In this document: in pieces, positions 7,600 to 15,960 of the stretch | Position numbering within the stretch: position 1 is the first letter of the stretch | Layout: each line of letters opens with the position of its first letter | Source: Methanobacteriota archaeon | GTDB taxonomy: Archaea; Thermoplasmatota; Thermoplasmata; Methanomassiliicoccales; UBA472 | Assembly: GCA_012729095.1 (NCBI GenBank) | Contig: JAAYDU010000044.1 | Span: 1 to 54,272 of the forward strand | Reading direction: 5' to 3' | Length of the DNA stretch: 54,272 bases | Made by a program: the position numbers and the translations under genes | The notes under the pieces: generated by a model | Told to the model about the DNA's origin: nothing | Databases searched by the model: none | Seen by the model: the letters and a program-made list of their open reading frames with translations, nothing else

Positions 7600-8426
7600 A
7601 CGTTGGTCTTGTCGTAATATCCTGAGAACGGCCGGCTGGAACTGGGGGCGATCTTCACGTATCCGTTCATATCCTGATGGACCTCGGTCCCGAATGCCTT
7701 GATGAAGTCGCCCAAAAGCCTTCGGACCTCCCTCTCATCGTCCTCGTTCAAAGGGAGCAGGGCCGCCCCGGGGCCCAGCTGCTCCGGGGACACCTCTCCG
7801 CGAACGAATATGCGCCCGCCGTGCATCCCCGCGCCCAGGCTTCTTCCCACCGGAGGGCCTCCACCGAGGCCTAGCACCAGTATCGTCCCTCCGGCCATGT
7901 ACTCGCCAAGATAGTCCTTGGCCGTGCCGCCGATCACCGTGGTCGGCCGCGACTCGCCGAACTCCTTCATGTGTATTCCCACGCGATATCCAGTGTCCCC
8001 CTTCACCAGTATCTGCCCGCCTCTGGCGGCCAGGCCGGTCACGTCCCAGGCGTTTCCGTGAACTATTATCCTGCCTGAGTTCATGGTGTTCCCGGTCATG
8101 TCCTGGGCGTTGCCGAACACCTCTATGGTAGGCCCGTTGAGGAAGGCCCCAAGGTCGTTCCCTGGGGTTCCGTGCACGGCTACGTGGAGTCCGGGCACAG
8201 AGGCCGTGGATGCCAGATAGCGCTGCCCCATCACACCCTTGAGCTCTATGGACAGGCACCCCTGGCGCATGGCCTTGCGCATGGCGCAGTTGAGGGTGGT
8301 GTAATGCATTGGCTGGGTCGCGGAAAGGCTCAGGTCGATCACCGCCCGGTCCCCGACCACGCTCATGCTGTCCTTCCCGCAATCGCAATCGTGGGCATGC
8401 CCCTTGGGCCTGCAGACGTACTTCAT
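7596..8426 (-). CDS. glutamate synthase, GXGXG domain protein
   Basis: A 276-residue stand-alone version of the C-terminal beta-helix domain of the large glutamate synthase subunit. The repeated glycine pattern is clear (GQILVKGDTGYRVGIHMKEF, MAGGTILVLGLGG, GMHGGRIFVRGE). In archaea the large subunit is split into separate proteins, and this one holds the structural helix near the ammonia channel. Start is ATG 8426, sharing one base with the upstream stop (TGATG); a GTG at 8435 is possible. There is a cysteine cluster near the N-terminus (CRPKGHAHDCDCG). Confidence 0.93.
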   Translation of the reverse strand: MKYVCRPKGHAHDCDCGKDSMSVVGDRAVIDLSLSATQPMHYTTLNCAMRKAMRQGCLSIELKGVMGQRYLASTASVPGLHVAVHGTPGNDLGAFLNGPTIEVFGNAQDMTGNTMNSGRIIVHGNAWDVTGLAARGGQILVKGDTGYRVGIHMKEFGESRPTTVIGGTAKDYLGEYMAGGTILVLGLGGGPPVGRSLGAGMHGGRIFVRGEVSPEQLGPGAALLPLNEDDEREVRRLLGDFIKAFGTEVHQDMNGYVKIAPSSSRPFSGYYDKTNV

Positions 8427-9958
8427 CAGCCCCACCCTTCCCCGATATGCTTGACGTTCATCACTTCGGCGATCTTAGGATTGGGGCCGCGATAGCGCAG
8501 GCGGTCCCGATTGCCCACCAGGCTCTCCACGGAGTCGATGCCCATAGCCCCCATGACCTCCTTCAGCTCCTCGTTCCATGCCCGGTACAGGCGCACGATG
8601 CGCGCGGCGGCGACCTGGGGGTCCAGCCGGGAGGTCAGGTCGTCCCTCTGTGTGGCGATACCCCAGGAGCACAGGCCGCGATGGCACTGCTGGCATACCC
8701 TGCATCCCATGGCTATCATGGCCGAGGTGGATACCATGACCACGTCCGCTCCCAGGGCTAGCGCCTTTATCATGTCCGCCGAGGAGCGGACGCCTCCTCC
8801 CGCGCAGACGGTGACCCGGTTGCGCAGTCCCTCTTGCGTCAATCTCCTGTCAACGGCGGCAATGGCCACCTCCACCGGAAGGCCAGCATGGTCCCGGATG
8901 ACACGGGGCGCTGCCCCGGTGCCGCCCTTGAAACCATCGACGGTCAGGAAGTCCGCCCCCGCCCGAACGAGCCCTGACGCGATCGCTCCGACGTTGTGCA
9001 CGGCGGCGATCTTCACCCCCACCGGAAGGCGGTACTCGGTGCTCTCCTTGAGTACCGACACAAGCTGAGCCAGGTCCTCAATGCTGTATATGTCATGATG
9101 CGGGTACGGAGACAGGGCGTCCGTACCTCTGGGTATCATCCTGGTCTCGGATATCATGGTGGTGACCTTCTCCCCGGGAAGATGCCCGCCATGACCGGGC
9201 TTGGCGCCCTGCCCTATCTTGATCTCCACCGCGGCCACCCCTTTCAGGTATTCCGGTTTGATGCCGAACCTCCCCGAGGCCACCTCGGAGCATATGCGGT
9301 CGGCGTACTGGTAGAAGTCAGGGTGCAGGCCGCCTTCCCCGCTCCCGGCCACTATTCTCAGTTCATTGGCGGCCATGAACAGCGCCTTCTGTGCGTTGTA
9401 GGATATGGAACCTAGGGAAATGTGACCGAACATCAGCGGCATGTCCATTCTGATGAGGGGGGTGTCATCCTCTTGGACGATCACCTTGCCATCGCACACT
9501 TCCAGGCGCCCGGGGCGACGGCCCAGGTAGGTGATGGTCTCCACCGGCTCCCTCAGCGGATCTATGGAGGGATTGGTCACCTGAGCCGCGTCCAGGAGCA
9601 GGTCGTCGAATATAGGCGGGTGCGTATCGTCCGCTCCGCAGGAGGACAGGAGCACGCCGCCGGAACTGGCCTGGGCCAGGATGGACCTTCTGCTCCGTTC
9701 GGACCAATTGCCGTGCGGGGCGAACTGTGGGGGCACTGGGCGGACCTCGATGCAGTTGGCCGGGCATACCGCTATGCAGCGCCCGCAGGCCACGCATCCG
9801 CCTGACGGCACCACCCGCGACTCCTTGAACTCCAGGGCTTGATAGGAGCACTCGTTCACGCAGCGGCGGCAGACCCGGCACAGGTCATAGTTGATGGTCG
9901 GCATGAACCTCTCCGGTAGGCGATGGTCCAACCTTCTTGACGAGGGGGCGTCGATCAT
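8426..9958 (-). CDS. glutamate synthase, FMN synthase domain with ferredoxin domain
   Basis: A 510-residue protein. It begins with two 4Fe-4S motifs (CRVCRRCVNEC and CVACGRCIAVC), followed by the FMN-binding TIM barrel of glutamate synthase. The barrel shows SGEGGLHPDFYQYADRI, KIGQGAKPGHGGHLPGEKV, VDGFKGGTGAAP and the 3Fe-4S site CRVCQQCHRGLC. It makes glutamate from 2-oxoglutarate and ammonia, probably with reduced ferredoxin. ATG 9958 overlaps the stop of the glutaminase gene as ATGA, which decides the start over an upstream in-frame codon. Confidence 0.95.
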   Translation of the reverse strand: MIDAPSSRRLDHRLPERFMPTINYDLCRVCRRCVNECSYQALEFKESRVVPSGGCVACGRCIAVCPANCIEVRPVPPQFAPHGNWSERSRRSILAQASSGGVLLSSCGADDTHPPIFDDLLLDAAQVTNPSIDPLREPVETITYLGRRPGRLEVCDGKVIVQEDDTPLIRMDMPLMFGHISLGSISYNAQKALFMAANELRIVAGSGEGGLHPDFYQYADRICSEVASGRFGIKPEYLKGVAAVEIKIGQGAKPGHGGHLPGEKVTTMISETRMIPRGTDALSPYPHHDIYSIEDLAQLVSVLKESTEYRLPVGVKIAAVHNVGAIASGLVRAGADFLTVDGFKGGTGAAPRVIRDHAGLPVEVAIAAVDRRLTQEGLRNRVTVCAGGGVRSSADMIKALALGADVVMVSTSAMIAMGCRVCQQCHRGLCSWGIATQRDDLTSRLDPQVAAARIVRLYRAWNEELKEVMGAMGIDSVESLVGNRDRLRYRGPNPKIAEVMNVKHIGEGWG

Positions 9959-11181
9959 ACCCTCACCCCCTGGAACGACGGTTCGGTCCCCCTGCGCAGC
10001 ACGCCCTTTCCAGCCACTGCGATGAACGGATTTCCCGCTCCAGGCGCCCATGTTCGGGCGTCAGGTTCCACTATGCGTATGGCGCTCTCCTCGCTGGCGC
10101 AGTACGCCACGCCATCATCGGGCGACAGTCCTGCTATCATGGGCCTCAGCTTCTTGCGGTCGGCCAATGCGATCAGCGTTGTTTCGGGCCGGCTGCGGCC
10201 CACGATTATGCTGAACGGGCCGTTCAGAAAGGCCTCCTTGTACGTAATTCTCAACCACTCCGCCAGCCGCCGTTCCGCAGGGGGCAGTAGGCAGATCTCC
10301 TGATAGGTGGAAGGGGCCATGACGAAGGCCGCCACTTCGATCGGCAGTCGATTGCGGCGTACCAGCAGGTCCCACAGGTACGTCACCACCTCGGTGTCGG
10401 TGAGCACCGTGCAGCGGTAGCCGTTCATCTCCACCAGCTTGCGATTGACACCGTACGAAGTGATCTCACCGTTGTGGCACACGCCCCAATCCAGAAGGGA
10501 GAGCGGATGTGCCCCCGCCCACCAGGCCGGGGAATTGGTGGGAAATCGGGAATGGGACAGCCACATGGTCCCGGAGTATCTGTCCAGGTCGTACAGGTCT
10601 GCTATCTCGTACGAATAGCCGTTCCCCTTGAACACCGCCATGTCCTTGCCGCTGGAAACGCAGAAAGCATTGGGAACGTTCGCGTTGATGTGCTGGACGA
10701 TCTCCACAAGATAATCCTCCTCGCCCAGGTCTCGGTCGCCCCTCCACACCCTATTCTCAGGGACATCAACGAAGTAACGCCACACGATGGGATAGGGCGG
10801 GGATATGGTGGAGCGCTCCTTTATGAACACCACTTCATCGTGCATTATGTCCAGGCGTCCCTGGAGGAAATCCTCCACGTTGCGTTTCCCCTCTTCGTCA
10901 TCGAAGAAGAACTGCAGGCAATACTGGTCGCTGCGGTCCGGGAACAGGCCATAGCAGGCGTAACCGGCACCAAGGCCGTTCTCCCTCTCCTCCATGATGG
11001 TCAGCATTCGGGTTATTCGCTCCCCTCCGATCCTCTCTCCTTTCAAGGAGATCAATGAGGCGATCCCGCAACCTCCCAGCTGTCCCTGCCATCCAGGCGG
11101 GCTGCTGGCTATGTAGTTCTCCGCTCGCACGGGAGCTCCCAACCGGTCGGTCCTGTCCCTCCGGTCCTTTCGATGGATCAT
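9955..11181 (-). CDS. glutamate synthase, glutaminase (class II amidotransferase) domain
   Basis: A 408-residue class II glutamine amidotransferase, the first gene of the operon, supplying ammonia to the synthase domain. Seen are LGGCGIASLISLKGE (probable nucleophile region), SHSRFPTNSPAWWAGAHPL and CHNGEITSYGVNR, all typical of the archaeal stand-alone glutaminase domain. The catalytic cysteine is not at position 2 in this reading, so either processing or an unusual N-terminus must be assumed. Start 11181 is preferred because AAAGGAG at 11192-11198 lies ten bases upstream; ATG 11190 is only one base away from it. Confidence 0.88.
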   Translation of the reverse strand: MIHRKDRRDRTDRLGAPVRAENYIASSPPGWQGQLGGCGIASLISLKGERIGGERITRMLTIMEERENGLGAGYACYGLFPDRSDQYCLQFFFDDEEGKRNVEDFLQGRLDIMHDEVVFIKERSTISPPYPIVWRYFVDVPENRVWRGDRDLGEEDYLVEIVQHINANVPNAFCVSSGKDMAVFKGNGYSYEIADLYDLDRYSGTMWLSHSRFPTNSPAWWAGAHPLSLLDWGVCHNGEITSYGVNRKLVEMNGYRCTVLTDTEVVTYLWDLLVRRNRLPIEVAAFVMAPSTYQEICLLPPAERRLAEWLRITYKEAFLNGPFSIIVGRSRPETTLIALADRKKLRPMIAGLSPDDGVAYCASEESAIRIVEPDARTWAPGAGNPFIAVAGKGVLRRGTEPSFQGVRV

Positions 11182-11615
11182 ATGGCTCATACTCCTTTCA
11201 CCAGGTCTTCTCATTCCTCTAAGGCAAGGACCTAGGTGCATGCCCGAATATTTTACCTTTTTTGATGTACATTCATCTAAATCATTCGTTATTTTTAGAT
11301 TTTACATCATTTGTTTGACTTATTTTTAGATGAATGACAATAAAGCATATCGTTCTGTAGAGGGGTTTAATTAATTATTGACCCGATCGATGTAACTTTT
11401 TCGTAAATAATATTACGTTATCGTTTTTAAAAACATTTCATTCAACGGATACACGATAAATATCTACTGATAACATTAGTATATCAATATTTACCATCAC
11501 GCGGTCCAAGACGGTCTTCCCGCGGCATGATTCCTATAGAACTGGACCATACAAATCTGGAAAATGATATTAATACGGTTTTACTTATTGAAACGAAGAA
11601 GAAGGTGAAGTCGGC
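11182..11615. promoter_or_regulatory. AT-rich control region between glt operon and HTH-CBS regulator
   Basis: About 430 bases without a gene, markedly AT-rich against the GC-rich flanks. On the minus strand GGTAAAATATT (11248-11258) is a candidate TATA box for the glutamate synthase operon, with AAAGGAG near 11195. On the plus strand ATTAATACG (11569-11577) is a candidate box for the regulator, with AAGGTGA at 11602-11608. Several long AT runs (11360-11500) and the inverted repeat at 11270-11336 lie between. I see no open frame or RNA gene. Confidence 0.6.
11270..11336. repeat. 12-base perfect inverted repeat with a third half-site (putative operator)
   Basis: CATTCATCTAAA at 11270-11281 is matched by its exact reverse complement TTTAGATGAATG at 11325-11336. 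A third partial copy, TTTTTAGATTTTACATC, lies between them at 11293-11309, and shares the extra TACATC with the reverse complement of the first copy. The array is just upstream of the probable glt TATA box, where a repressor or activator would bind. The partner is unknown; the adjacent HTH-CBS protein is the obvious candidate. Confidence 0.6.
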
Positions 11616-12251
11616 ATGACATCCTCCCGTACGGCATTGGTACCGCAGTTGCCCGACCTCGATAAGATAAGGCAGATGAGGAAGCGCTTGAACCTGTCGC
11701 AGCGGGAACTTGCCAGCATGGCTGGGGTCAGCCAATCCCTGATCGCCAAGATCGAGCGGGGCACTATCGATCCCTCGTACAGCAACGTGCGCAAGATACT
11801 CTCCGCCTTCGAAGAGGTGATCCGCCGCCGGAAGGTGGAGGGGGTCCGTTCCGGCACGCAGCTCACCGTTGGGGACCTTGCCACTCGCGGGGTAATATTC
11901 GTCACTCCAGACCAGACGGTGGGGGAGGCCGTGGAGAGGATGATGAAGGGTCGGTTCACGCAGCTCCCGGTCATAGTGGGGGAGCGTATCGTGGGCGGTC
12001 TGACCGATGACGCCATTCGTGATTACACCATAGAACAGACCAAGACCAGGAAGAAGAGCTACGAGGAGGTCATGCGTACCCGGATAGAGGAGATCATGGA
12101 CGCGCCGTTCCCCATACTGAACGAGGACACCCCCATAGACCTGGCATCGTTCCACCTGCAGCGGGAGGAGGCCATACTCATCTCCCGCAAGGGGAACATC
12201 GTGGGCATACTTACCAGCGCCGATTTCCTGAACCTCGGGTTGAACCAATGA
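11616..12251 (+). CDS. HTH (XRE-type) regulator with two CBS domains
   Basis: A 211-residue protein. Residues about 15-60 form an XRE helix-turn-helix (MRKRLNLSQRELASMAGVSQ, then SLIAKIERGTIDPSY). Two CBS domains follow (about 85-135, with TVGEAVERMMKGRFTQLPVI, and 150-208, ending VGILTSADFLNLGL). CBS pairs bind adenine nucleotides, so DNA binding may respond to energy state. This is a widespread archaeal architecture. It is divergent from the glutamate synthase operon and separated from it by a region with an inverted repeat, suggesting that it controls nitrogen assimilation; this is inferred from position. Confidence 0.9.
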   Translation: MTSSRTALVPQLPDLDKIRQMRKRLNLSQRELASMAGVSQSLIAKIERGTIDPSYSNVRKILSAFEEVIRRRKVEGVRSGTQLTVGDLATRGVIFVTPDQTVGEAVERMMKGRFTQLPVIVGERIVGGLTDDAIRDYTIEQTKTRKKSYEEVMRTRIEEIMDAPFPILNEDTPIDLASFHLQREEAILISRKGNIVGILTSADFLNLGLNQ

Positions 12252-12293
12252 GGTCCAAGATGTACCGCTCCGGTCCTTTTCGATGGTGATGCC

Positions 12294-12905
12294 GTGAAGA
12301 GACGAGAGCTGGAGATGGTGCTGCAATCCCTGTCCCCCTTCTCCGCTCCCCGGCCCGATCTGGAGCAGTACTCCACCCCGGCGGTCATCTCCTCCGACCT
12401 TCTGTTCGAGGCTCTGGCCAGGGGGGACCTGGAAGGGCGCAAGGTGTTGGACCTGGGTTGCGGGACAGGCCCCCTGGGGATAGGAGCGGCGCTGCTGGGG
12501 GCCGACAAGGTCCTGGGCTTCGACAAGGATGCCCCGGCCTTGGAGCAGGCCAAGGCCAACGCCCAAAAGGCCGGCGTAGAGGTGGAGTTCCGTCAGGCGG
12601 AGATAGGCGATGTGCACGAAGAGGCCGACACGGTGATAATGAACCCCCCGTTCGGGGCGCAGAACAGGGGGGCCGACCGACCTTTCCTGACCGCGGCCAT
12701 GGGATGCGCCCCCGTCATCTACTCCCTTCACCTCAGCCACACTGAGGATTTCATCCAGCGCTTCGTTAAGCGTTCTGGGTTCACCGCTACCCCTTTAAAA
12801 AGGTATAAATTCGGGATCCCTTATATGTTCGAATTCCATAGCAAGGCGAAGAAAGAGGTCGACGTCACGCTATTTTACATTCTATGGAAAGGTGTGTTGG
12901 AATGA
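12294..12905 (+). CDS. METTL5-type N6-adenine RNA methyltransferase
   Basis: A 203-residue SAM-dependent methyltransferase. The start KRRELEMVLQSL and the segment LEQYSTPAVISSDLLF are typical of the archaeal METTL5 family, and the SAM site is VLDLGCGTGPLGIGA (51-65). NPPFG at 117-121 is the catalytic motif for N6 of adenine. METTL5 proteins methylate an adenosine in small-subunit rRNA. The start is GTG 12294, chosen by the family N-terminus. Its stop overlaps the csl4 start as ATGA, so the two are coupled. Confidence 0.88.
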   Translation: MKRRELEMVLQSLSPFSAPRPDLEQYSTPAVISSDLLFEALARGDLEGRKVLDLGCGTGPLGIGAALLGADKVLGFDKDAPALEQAKANAQKAGVEVEFRQAEIGDVHEEADTVIMNPPFGAQNRGADRPFLTAAMGCAPVIYSLHLSHTEDFIQRFVKRSGFTATPLKRYKFGIPYMFEFHSKAKKEVDVTLFYILWKGVLE

Positions 12906-13483
12906 GTGACAAGAAAAAGGTTTTACCAGGTGACGAGGTGGCCGTGGCGGAGGAGTACCTCCCGGCCGAAGGCACATACGAGGAGGGCGGCATAGTGTAT
13001 TCAGCCCTCACCGGCGAGCTCAAGGTGAACGAGGATGAAAAGTTCGTCAGCGTGGAGGCCGAGAACCCCATGGTCTCTTTGGCGGTCGGCGATTCCGTTT
13101 TCTGCGAGGTGACGGACGTGCGCGCCTCGATGGCCATCTGCGACGTGGTCGCGGTGGAGGGGCGCTCCCGAAATATAACCGGGGATACCAACGGAACGAT
13201 ACATGTCTCCAAGATATCCCAGGACTACGTTCAGGACGTGGGAAGGGAGTACAGGCCCAGTGACATCATCAGGGCCAAGGTCATGCAGGTGAAGCCCTCC
13301 ATACAGTTGAACACGGCCCATCCCCACTTCGGCGCGGTCAAGTCGCTGTGCAGGGTATGCCGCGCCCCGTTGCGAAGGACGGAGAGGGGGCTGTACTGCG
13401 ATCACTGCGAGGAGCACGAGCCGAGAAAGATCGCGGACGACTACGGCTTCGTGGAGACCATACTGCTGACGGGCAAGGAATGA
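12902..13483 (+). CDS. csl4: exosome complex RNA-binding protein Csl4
   Basis: A 193-residue protein with the Csl4 layout: N-terminal domain from VLPGDEVAVAEEYLPAEGTY, central S1 domain (about 65-150), and C-terminal zinc ribbon with CRVC and CDHC pairs. It caps the archaeal RNA exosome and helps capture RNA. ATG 12902 overlaps the stop of the METTL5 gene, supporting this start over the codon at 12884. Linkage of csl4 with this methyltransferase is common in archaea. Confidence 0.94.
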   Translation: MSDKKKVLPGDEVAVAEEYLPAEGTYEEGGIVYSALTGELKVNEDEKFVSVEAENPMVSLAVGDSVFCEVTDVRASMAICDVVAVEGRSRNITGDTNGTIHVSKISQDYVQDVGREYRPSDIIRAKVMQVKPSIQLNTAHPHFGAVKSLCRVCRAPLRRTERGLYCDHCEEHEPRKIADDYGFVETILLTGKE

Positions 13484-13659
13484 GGGGGAGAGCCCCTGAG
13501 CGAGTCCGAACGGGCGCGGGATGCGATCGCCGTTCCAGAGGCATCAAGGCGGTCGAAGGACCAAAACCGTACCCCGGCGGCATCGCGCGTGTACAGCATC
13601 GGTGCGAACGGTCCAAGCAGATCCAAGCCGGCGACGGGGAATGGCCCCTGGACAACTGA
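13480..13659 (+). CDS. possible small ORF between csl4 and the PP-loop gene
   Basis: ATG 13480 overlaps the csl4 stop as ATGA and opens a 59-residue arginine-rich frame that ends three bases before the PP-loop gene. A second frame, in phase with csl4 after its stop, is also open to a TGA that overlaps the next ATG, but it has no standard early start codon. Third-position GC is similar in both, and neither product is recognised. Either frame could be real, or the segment may be a leader or untranslated spacer. Confidence 0.25.
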   Translation: MRGRAPERVRTGAGCDRRSRGIKAVEGPKPYPGGIARVQHRCERSKQIQAGDGEWPLDN

Positions 13660-13662
13660 ACA

Positions 13663-14292
13663 ATGAAGCTCATAGCTCTTCTATCAGGGGGCATAGATTC
13701 CCCGGTGGCCGCCGGTCTGATGGCCCTTCGCGGAGCGGAAATGGTGCTCCTGCATATGGACAACCGCCCGTTCGGGAGCGATCTCGGGGTGCGAAAGGTG
13801 GAGCTTCTGGCCGAAGCCCTGCGCATGTCGAGCGGGCAGGAGATGCCGCTGTTCATGGCCCCCCACGGCGAGAACCAGGCCATCAACAAGGAGAGATGCA
13901 AGAGGCCCTACCAGTGCGTGCTCTGCAAACGCCTGATGCTGCGCACCGCGCAGGCCATGGCGTTGAAGGTTGGCGCATCCGGGATGGTCATGGGCGATTC
14001 GCTCGGCCAAGTGGCCTCCCAGACCCTGAACAACATCAGGGCGGAGCAGTACGGCCTAGATATGCCGGTCCTGCGCCCGTTGATAGGCCTGGACAAGCTG
14101 GAGATAGAGCGCCTCGCCAAGGAGATGGGCACCTACGGGATATCGATAATGAGCGACGGCAGCAAGGACTGCACAGCCGTGCCCTCCAGGGTCATAACCA
14201 ACGCCTCGGTAAAGGATATCCTGGAAGAGGAGGCCAAGGTGGACCTGGGGTCCATGGCCGTTCGCTCCGCCGAAATGGCAAAAAGGGCCTAA
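13663..14292 (+). CDS. PP-loop ATPase, ThiI catalytic-domain-like
   Basis: A 209-residue protein with the PP-loop SGGIDSP at 8-14, a paired-cysteine segment RPYQCVLCKRLM, and GDSLGQVASQTLNNI, all found in the ATP-pyrophosphatase domain of ThiI, which adenylates U8 of tRNA for 4-thiouridine synthesis. The N-terminal THUMP and ferredoxin-like RNA-binding domains of ordinary ThiI are missing, so the protein is only about half length. It may act with a separate RNA-binding partner or in another sulfur transfer. It converges with the small protein at 14289 and overlaps it by four bases. Confidence 0.8.
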   Translation: MKLIALLSGGIDSPVAAGLMALRGAEMVLLHMDNRPFGSDLGVRKVELLAEALRMSSGQEMPLFMAPHGENQAINKERCKRPYQCVLCKRLMLRTAQAMALKVGASGMVMGDSLGQVASQTLNNIRAEQYGLDMPVLRPLIGLDKLEIERLAKEMGTYGISIMSDGSKDCTAVPSRVITNASVKDILEEEAKVDLGSMAVRSAEMAKRA

Positions 14293-14552
14293 AGGTCTGG
14301 ATAGGCGCTGCAGGACAGGCCGACCGCGGGGTCATAGACCATGTCCGAGGTCACTCTCCTGAGGTACCTGGCCTGGACCCTTGATATGTATAGCTTCTGG
14401 TCCCCGACCTCAATGACAATGTCGTTGCTCTTGGGGGATTTCAGGGCCACAGGCAACATGATCGGTCCTGAACAGGAGGTGCAGATGCGATAGTCCTGCT
14501 TGTTCTGGATTATGAAATCGATCACGCCCTGGTCCACAGGTATCTTAGACAT
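14289..14552 (-). CDS. small conserved-looking protein with CTSC and C-terminal Cys
   Basis: An 87-residue protein with a CTSCSGP motif near residue 24, a patch of alternating hydrophobic residues (IVIEVGDQKLYISRVQARYL), and a further cysteine near the end (GLSCSAY). The pattern of separated cysteines would suit metal or iron-sulfur binding, but I do not recognise the family. A strong TATA element (GGATTATATACC on the minus strand, 14575-14586) is about 28 bases before the ATG, which supports a real leaderless gene. Confidence 0.72.
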   Translation of the reverse strand: MSKIPVDQGVIDFIIQNKQDYRICTSCSGPIMLPVALKSPKSNDIVIEVGDQKLYISRVQARYLRRVTSDMVYDPAVGLSCSAYPDL

Positions 14553-14574
14553 CGGGCATCGTTTATCAGCAGCT

Positions 14575-14586
14575 GGTATATAATCC
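14575..14586 (-). promoter_or_regulatory. TATA box of the 87-residue protein gene
   Basis: On the minus strand this reads GGATTATATACC, centred about 28 bases before the start at 14552. It is one of the clearest TATA boxes in the window. Confidence 0.65.
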
Positions 14587-14644
14587 CCACCTAGAAAATA
14601 CCGTTCTCAGTAAAGTTATCAAGTCCCAGAGGATATCCCCATTC

Positions 14645-15109
14645 GTGAAGGTAGTCTTGGACACCTCGGCACTGTTCGGGCTGGAACAGGTCCCTCAGGA
14701 CTGGGAAGCGTTCGTAACGGATGGGGTGCTGGCGGAGCTGGAGAAGTATCACGATCGCCGGGCAGAGCATCTCGTCCCCATGCTGAAGGTCTCCCAGGCC
14801 ACGGCCGTTTCCCTGTCCAAGGTGAAGGACGCTGCCAAGGGCACCGGCGATTCATCACGGCTATCCAGCACTGACATGGGCGTGCTGGCGCTGGCCTACG
14901 AGATCGGGGCTGCTGTGGCCACCGATGATTATTCCATACAGAACCTGGCGTCCGTGCTGGGCATAGAGTTCATCTCCATGAACATGAAGGGCATAACCAG
15001 GGTGGTTCGGTGGAACTACCTGTGCACTGGTTGTGGAAAGGTGTTCAAGGAACCGCACCCGGACTGCCCGGTGTGCGGCTCACCCCTGCGCACGACCCGC
15101 CGGAGATGA
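14645..15109 (+). CDS. nob1: rRNA maturation endonuclease Nob1
   Basis: A 154-residue PIN-domain nuclease with a C-terminal zinc ribbon, the archaeal Nob1 layout; Nob1 cuts the 3' end of pre-16S rRNA. The acidic residues expected in the PIN active site are Asp6, Glu31, Asp77 and Asp94/95. The ribbon cysteines are 127, 130, 141 and 144. The start is GTG at 14645, giving MKVVLDTSAL, the normal PIN N-terminus. It is divergent from the 87-residue protein and ends two bases before the converging proC. Confidence 0.93.
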   Translation: MKVVLDTSALFGLEQVPQDWEAFVTDGVLAELEKYHDRRAEHLVPMLKVSQATAVSLSKVKDAAKGTGDSSRLSSTDMGVLALAYEIGAAVATDDYSIQNLASVLGIEFISMNMKGITRVVRWNYLCTGCGKVFKEPHPDCPVCGSPLRTTRRR

Positions 15110-15110
15110 C

Positions 15111-15917
15111 TCAGTTCTTCCCACCCAGCTCCTCGCTGCGTTTGGCCCCGGCCTCCACGGCATCGATGAAGGCGCCTCGCAGGCCCGCCTCCTCCAGGAC
15201 CCTGATGCCCTCAATGGTCGTTCCTCCGGGGGAGGCGACCATGTCCTTCAGCTCTCCTGGGTGCTTCATAGTTTCCAGGTAGGTCTTACCAGCTCCGACC
15301 ACGGTCTGGGCCGCCAGTTTCAGGGCGACATCCCTCGGAAGACCGGCCAGCACTCCGCCGTCCGCCATGGCCTCGATCACCATGTATATGTAGGCTGGAC
15401 CGCTGCCGCTGAGCCCCGTCACAGCGTCCAACAGCCTCTCGTCCAATGCGAAGGCCACACCCACCGAGTCGAGTATGCTCTGCACAGTCTCCTTGTCCTC
15501 CTTCTTTGCGGAACGCCCCAGGGCGAACCCGGAAGCGGATGCCCCGACGAAGCATGGCTGGTTGGGCATCACTCTGACCACCCTCACGCCAAAGTTAAGA
15601 TGGGACTCCATGAACGATATCTTGACCCCGGCGGCTATGGAGACGAGCAGGTGGCTGTCGCTGAGATACGGCTTCAGCTCGTCAAGGACCGGCCCGACGT
15701 GATGCGGCTTGACCGCCAGGATCACCACGTCGGAGGACCGGACGACCTCGATGTTATCGGAGACCGTCTGCACTCCCAGGGTTTTGGTTATGTAATCACG
15801 CCTCTCCGGCACTATCTCGCTGGCGATCAAGTCCTCGGTCTTTGCCACCCCGGCCGAAATGATTCCCTTCATCATTGCCTCGGCCATATTCCCCGCACCT
15901 ACGAATCCGATCCTCAT
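15111..15917 (-). CDS. proC: pyrroline-5-carboxylate reductase
   Basis: A 268-residue enzyme that reduces 1-pyrroline-5-carboxylate to proline with NAD(P)H. The N-terminus [15 protein letters not shown] is the nucleotide-binding fold, and the C-terminal half has the family signature around [26 protein letters not shown] and [11 protein letters not shown]. Start 15917 is chosen over 15947 because GGGTGAT precedes it and the glycine-rich loop then begins at the usual position. Upstream on the same strand is a PfpI-family gene. Confidence 0.96.
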   Translation of the reverse strand: MRIGFVGAGNMAEAMMKGIISAGVAKTEDLIASEIVPERRDYITKTLGVQTVSDNIEVVRSSDVVILAVKPHHVGPVLDELKPYLSDSHLLVSIAAGVKISFMESHLNFGVRVVRVMPNQPCFVGASASGFALGRSAKKEDKETVQSILDSVGVAFALDERLLDAVTGLSGSGPAYIYMVIEAMADGGVLAGLPRDVALKLAAQTVVGAGKTYLETMKHPGELKDMVASPGGTTIEGIRVLEEAGLRGAFIDAVEAGAKRSEELGGKN

Positions 15918-15960
15918 GGTATCACCCGTAATTGGCTCGCCGTTCATCGATAACTTCGTA

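Noticed and set aside
13484-13662. Possible structured RNA (RNase P, SRP or tRNA) between csl4 and the PP-loop gene.
   Set aside because: None of the hallmark sequences of these RNAs could be found, and open frames with coupled overlaps are a simpler reading.
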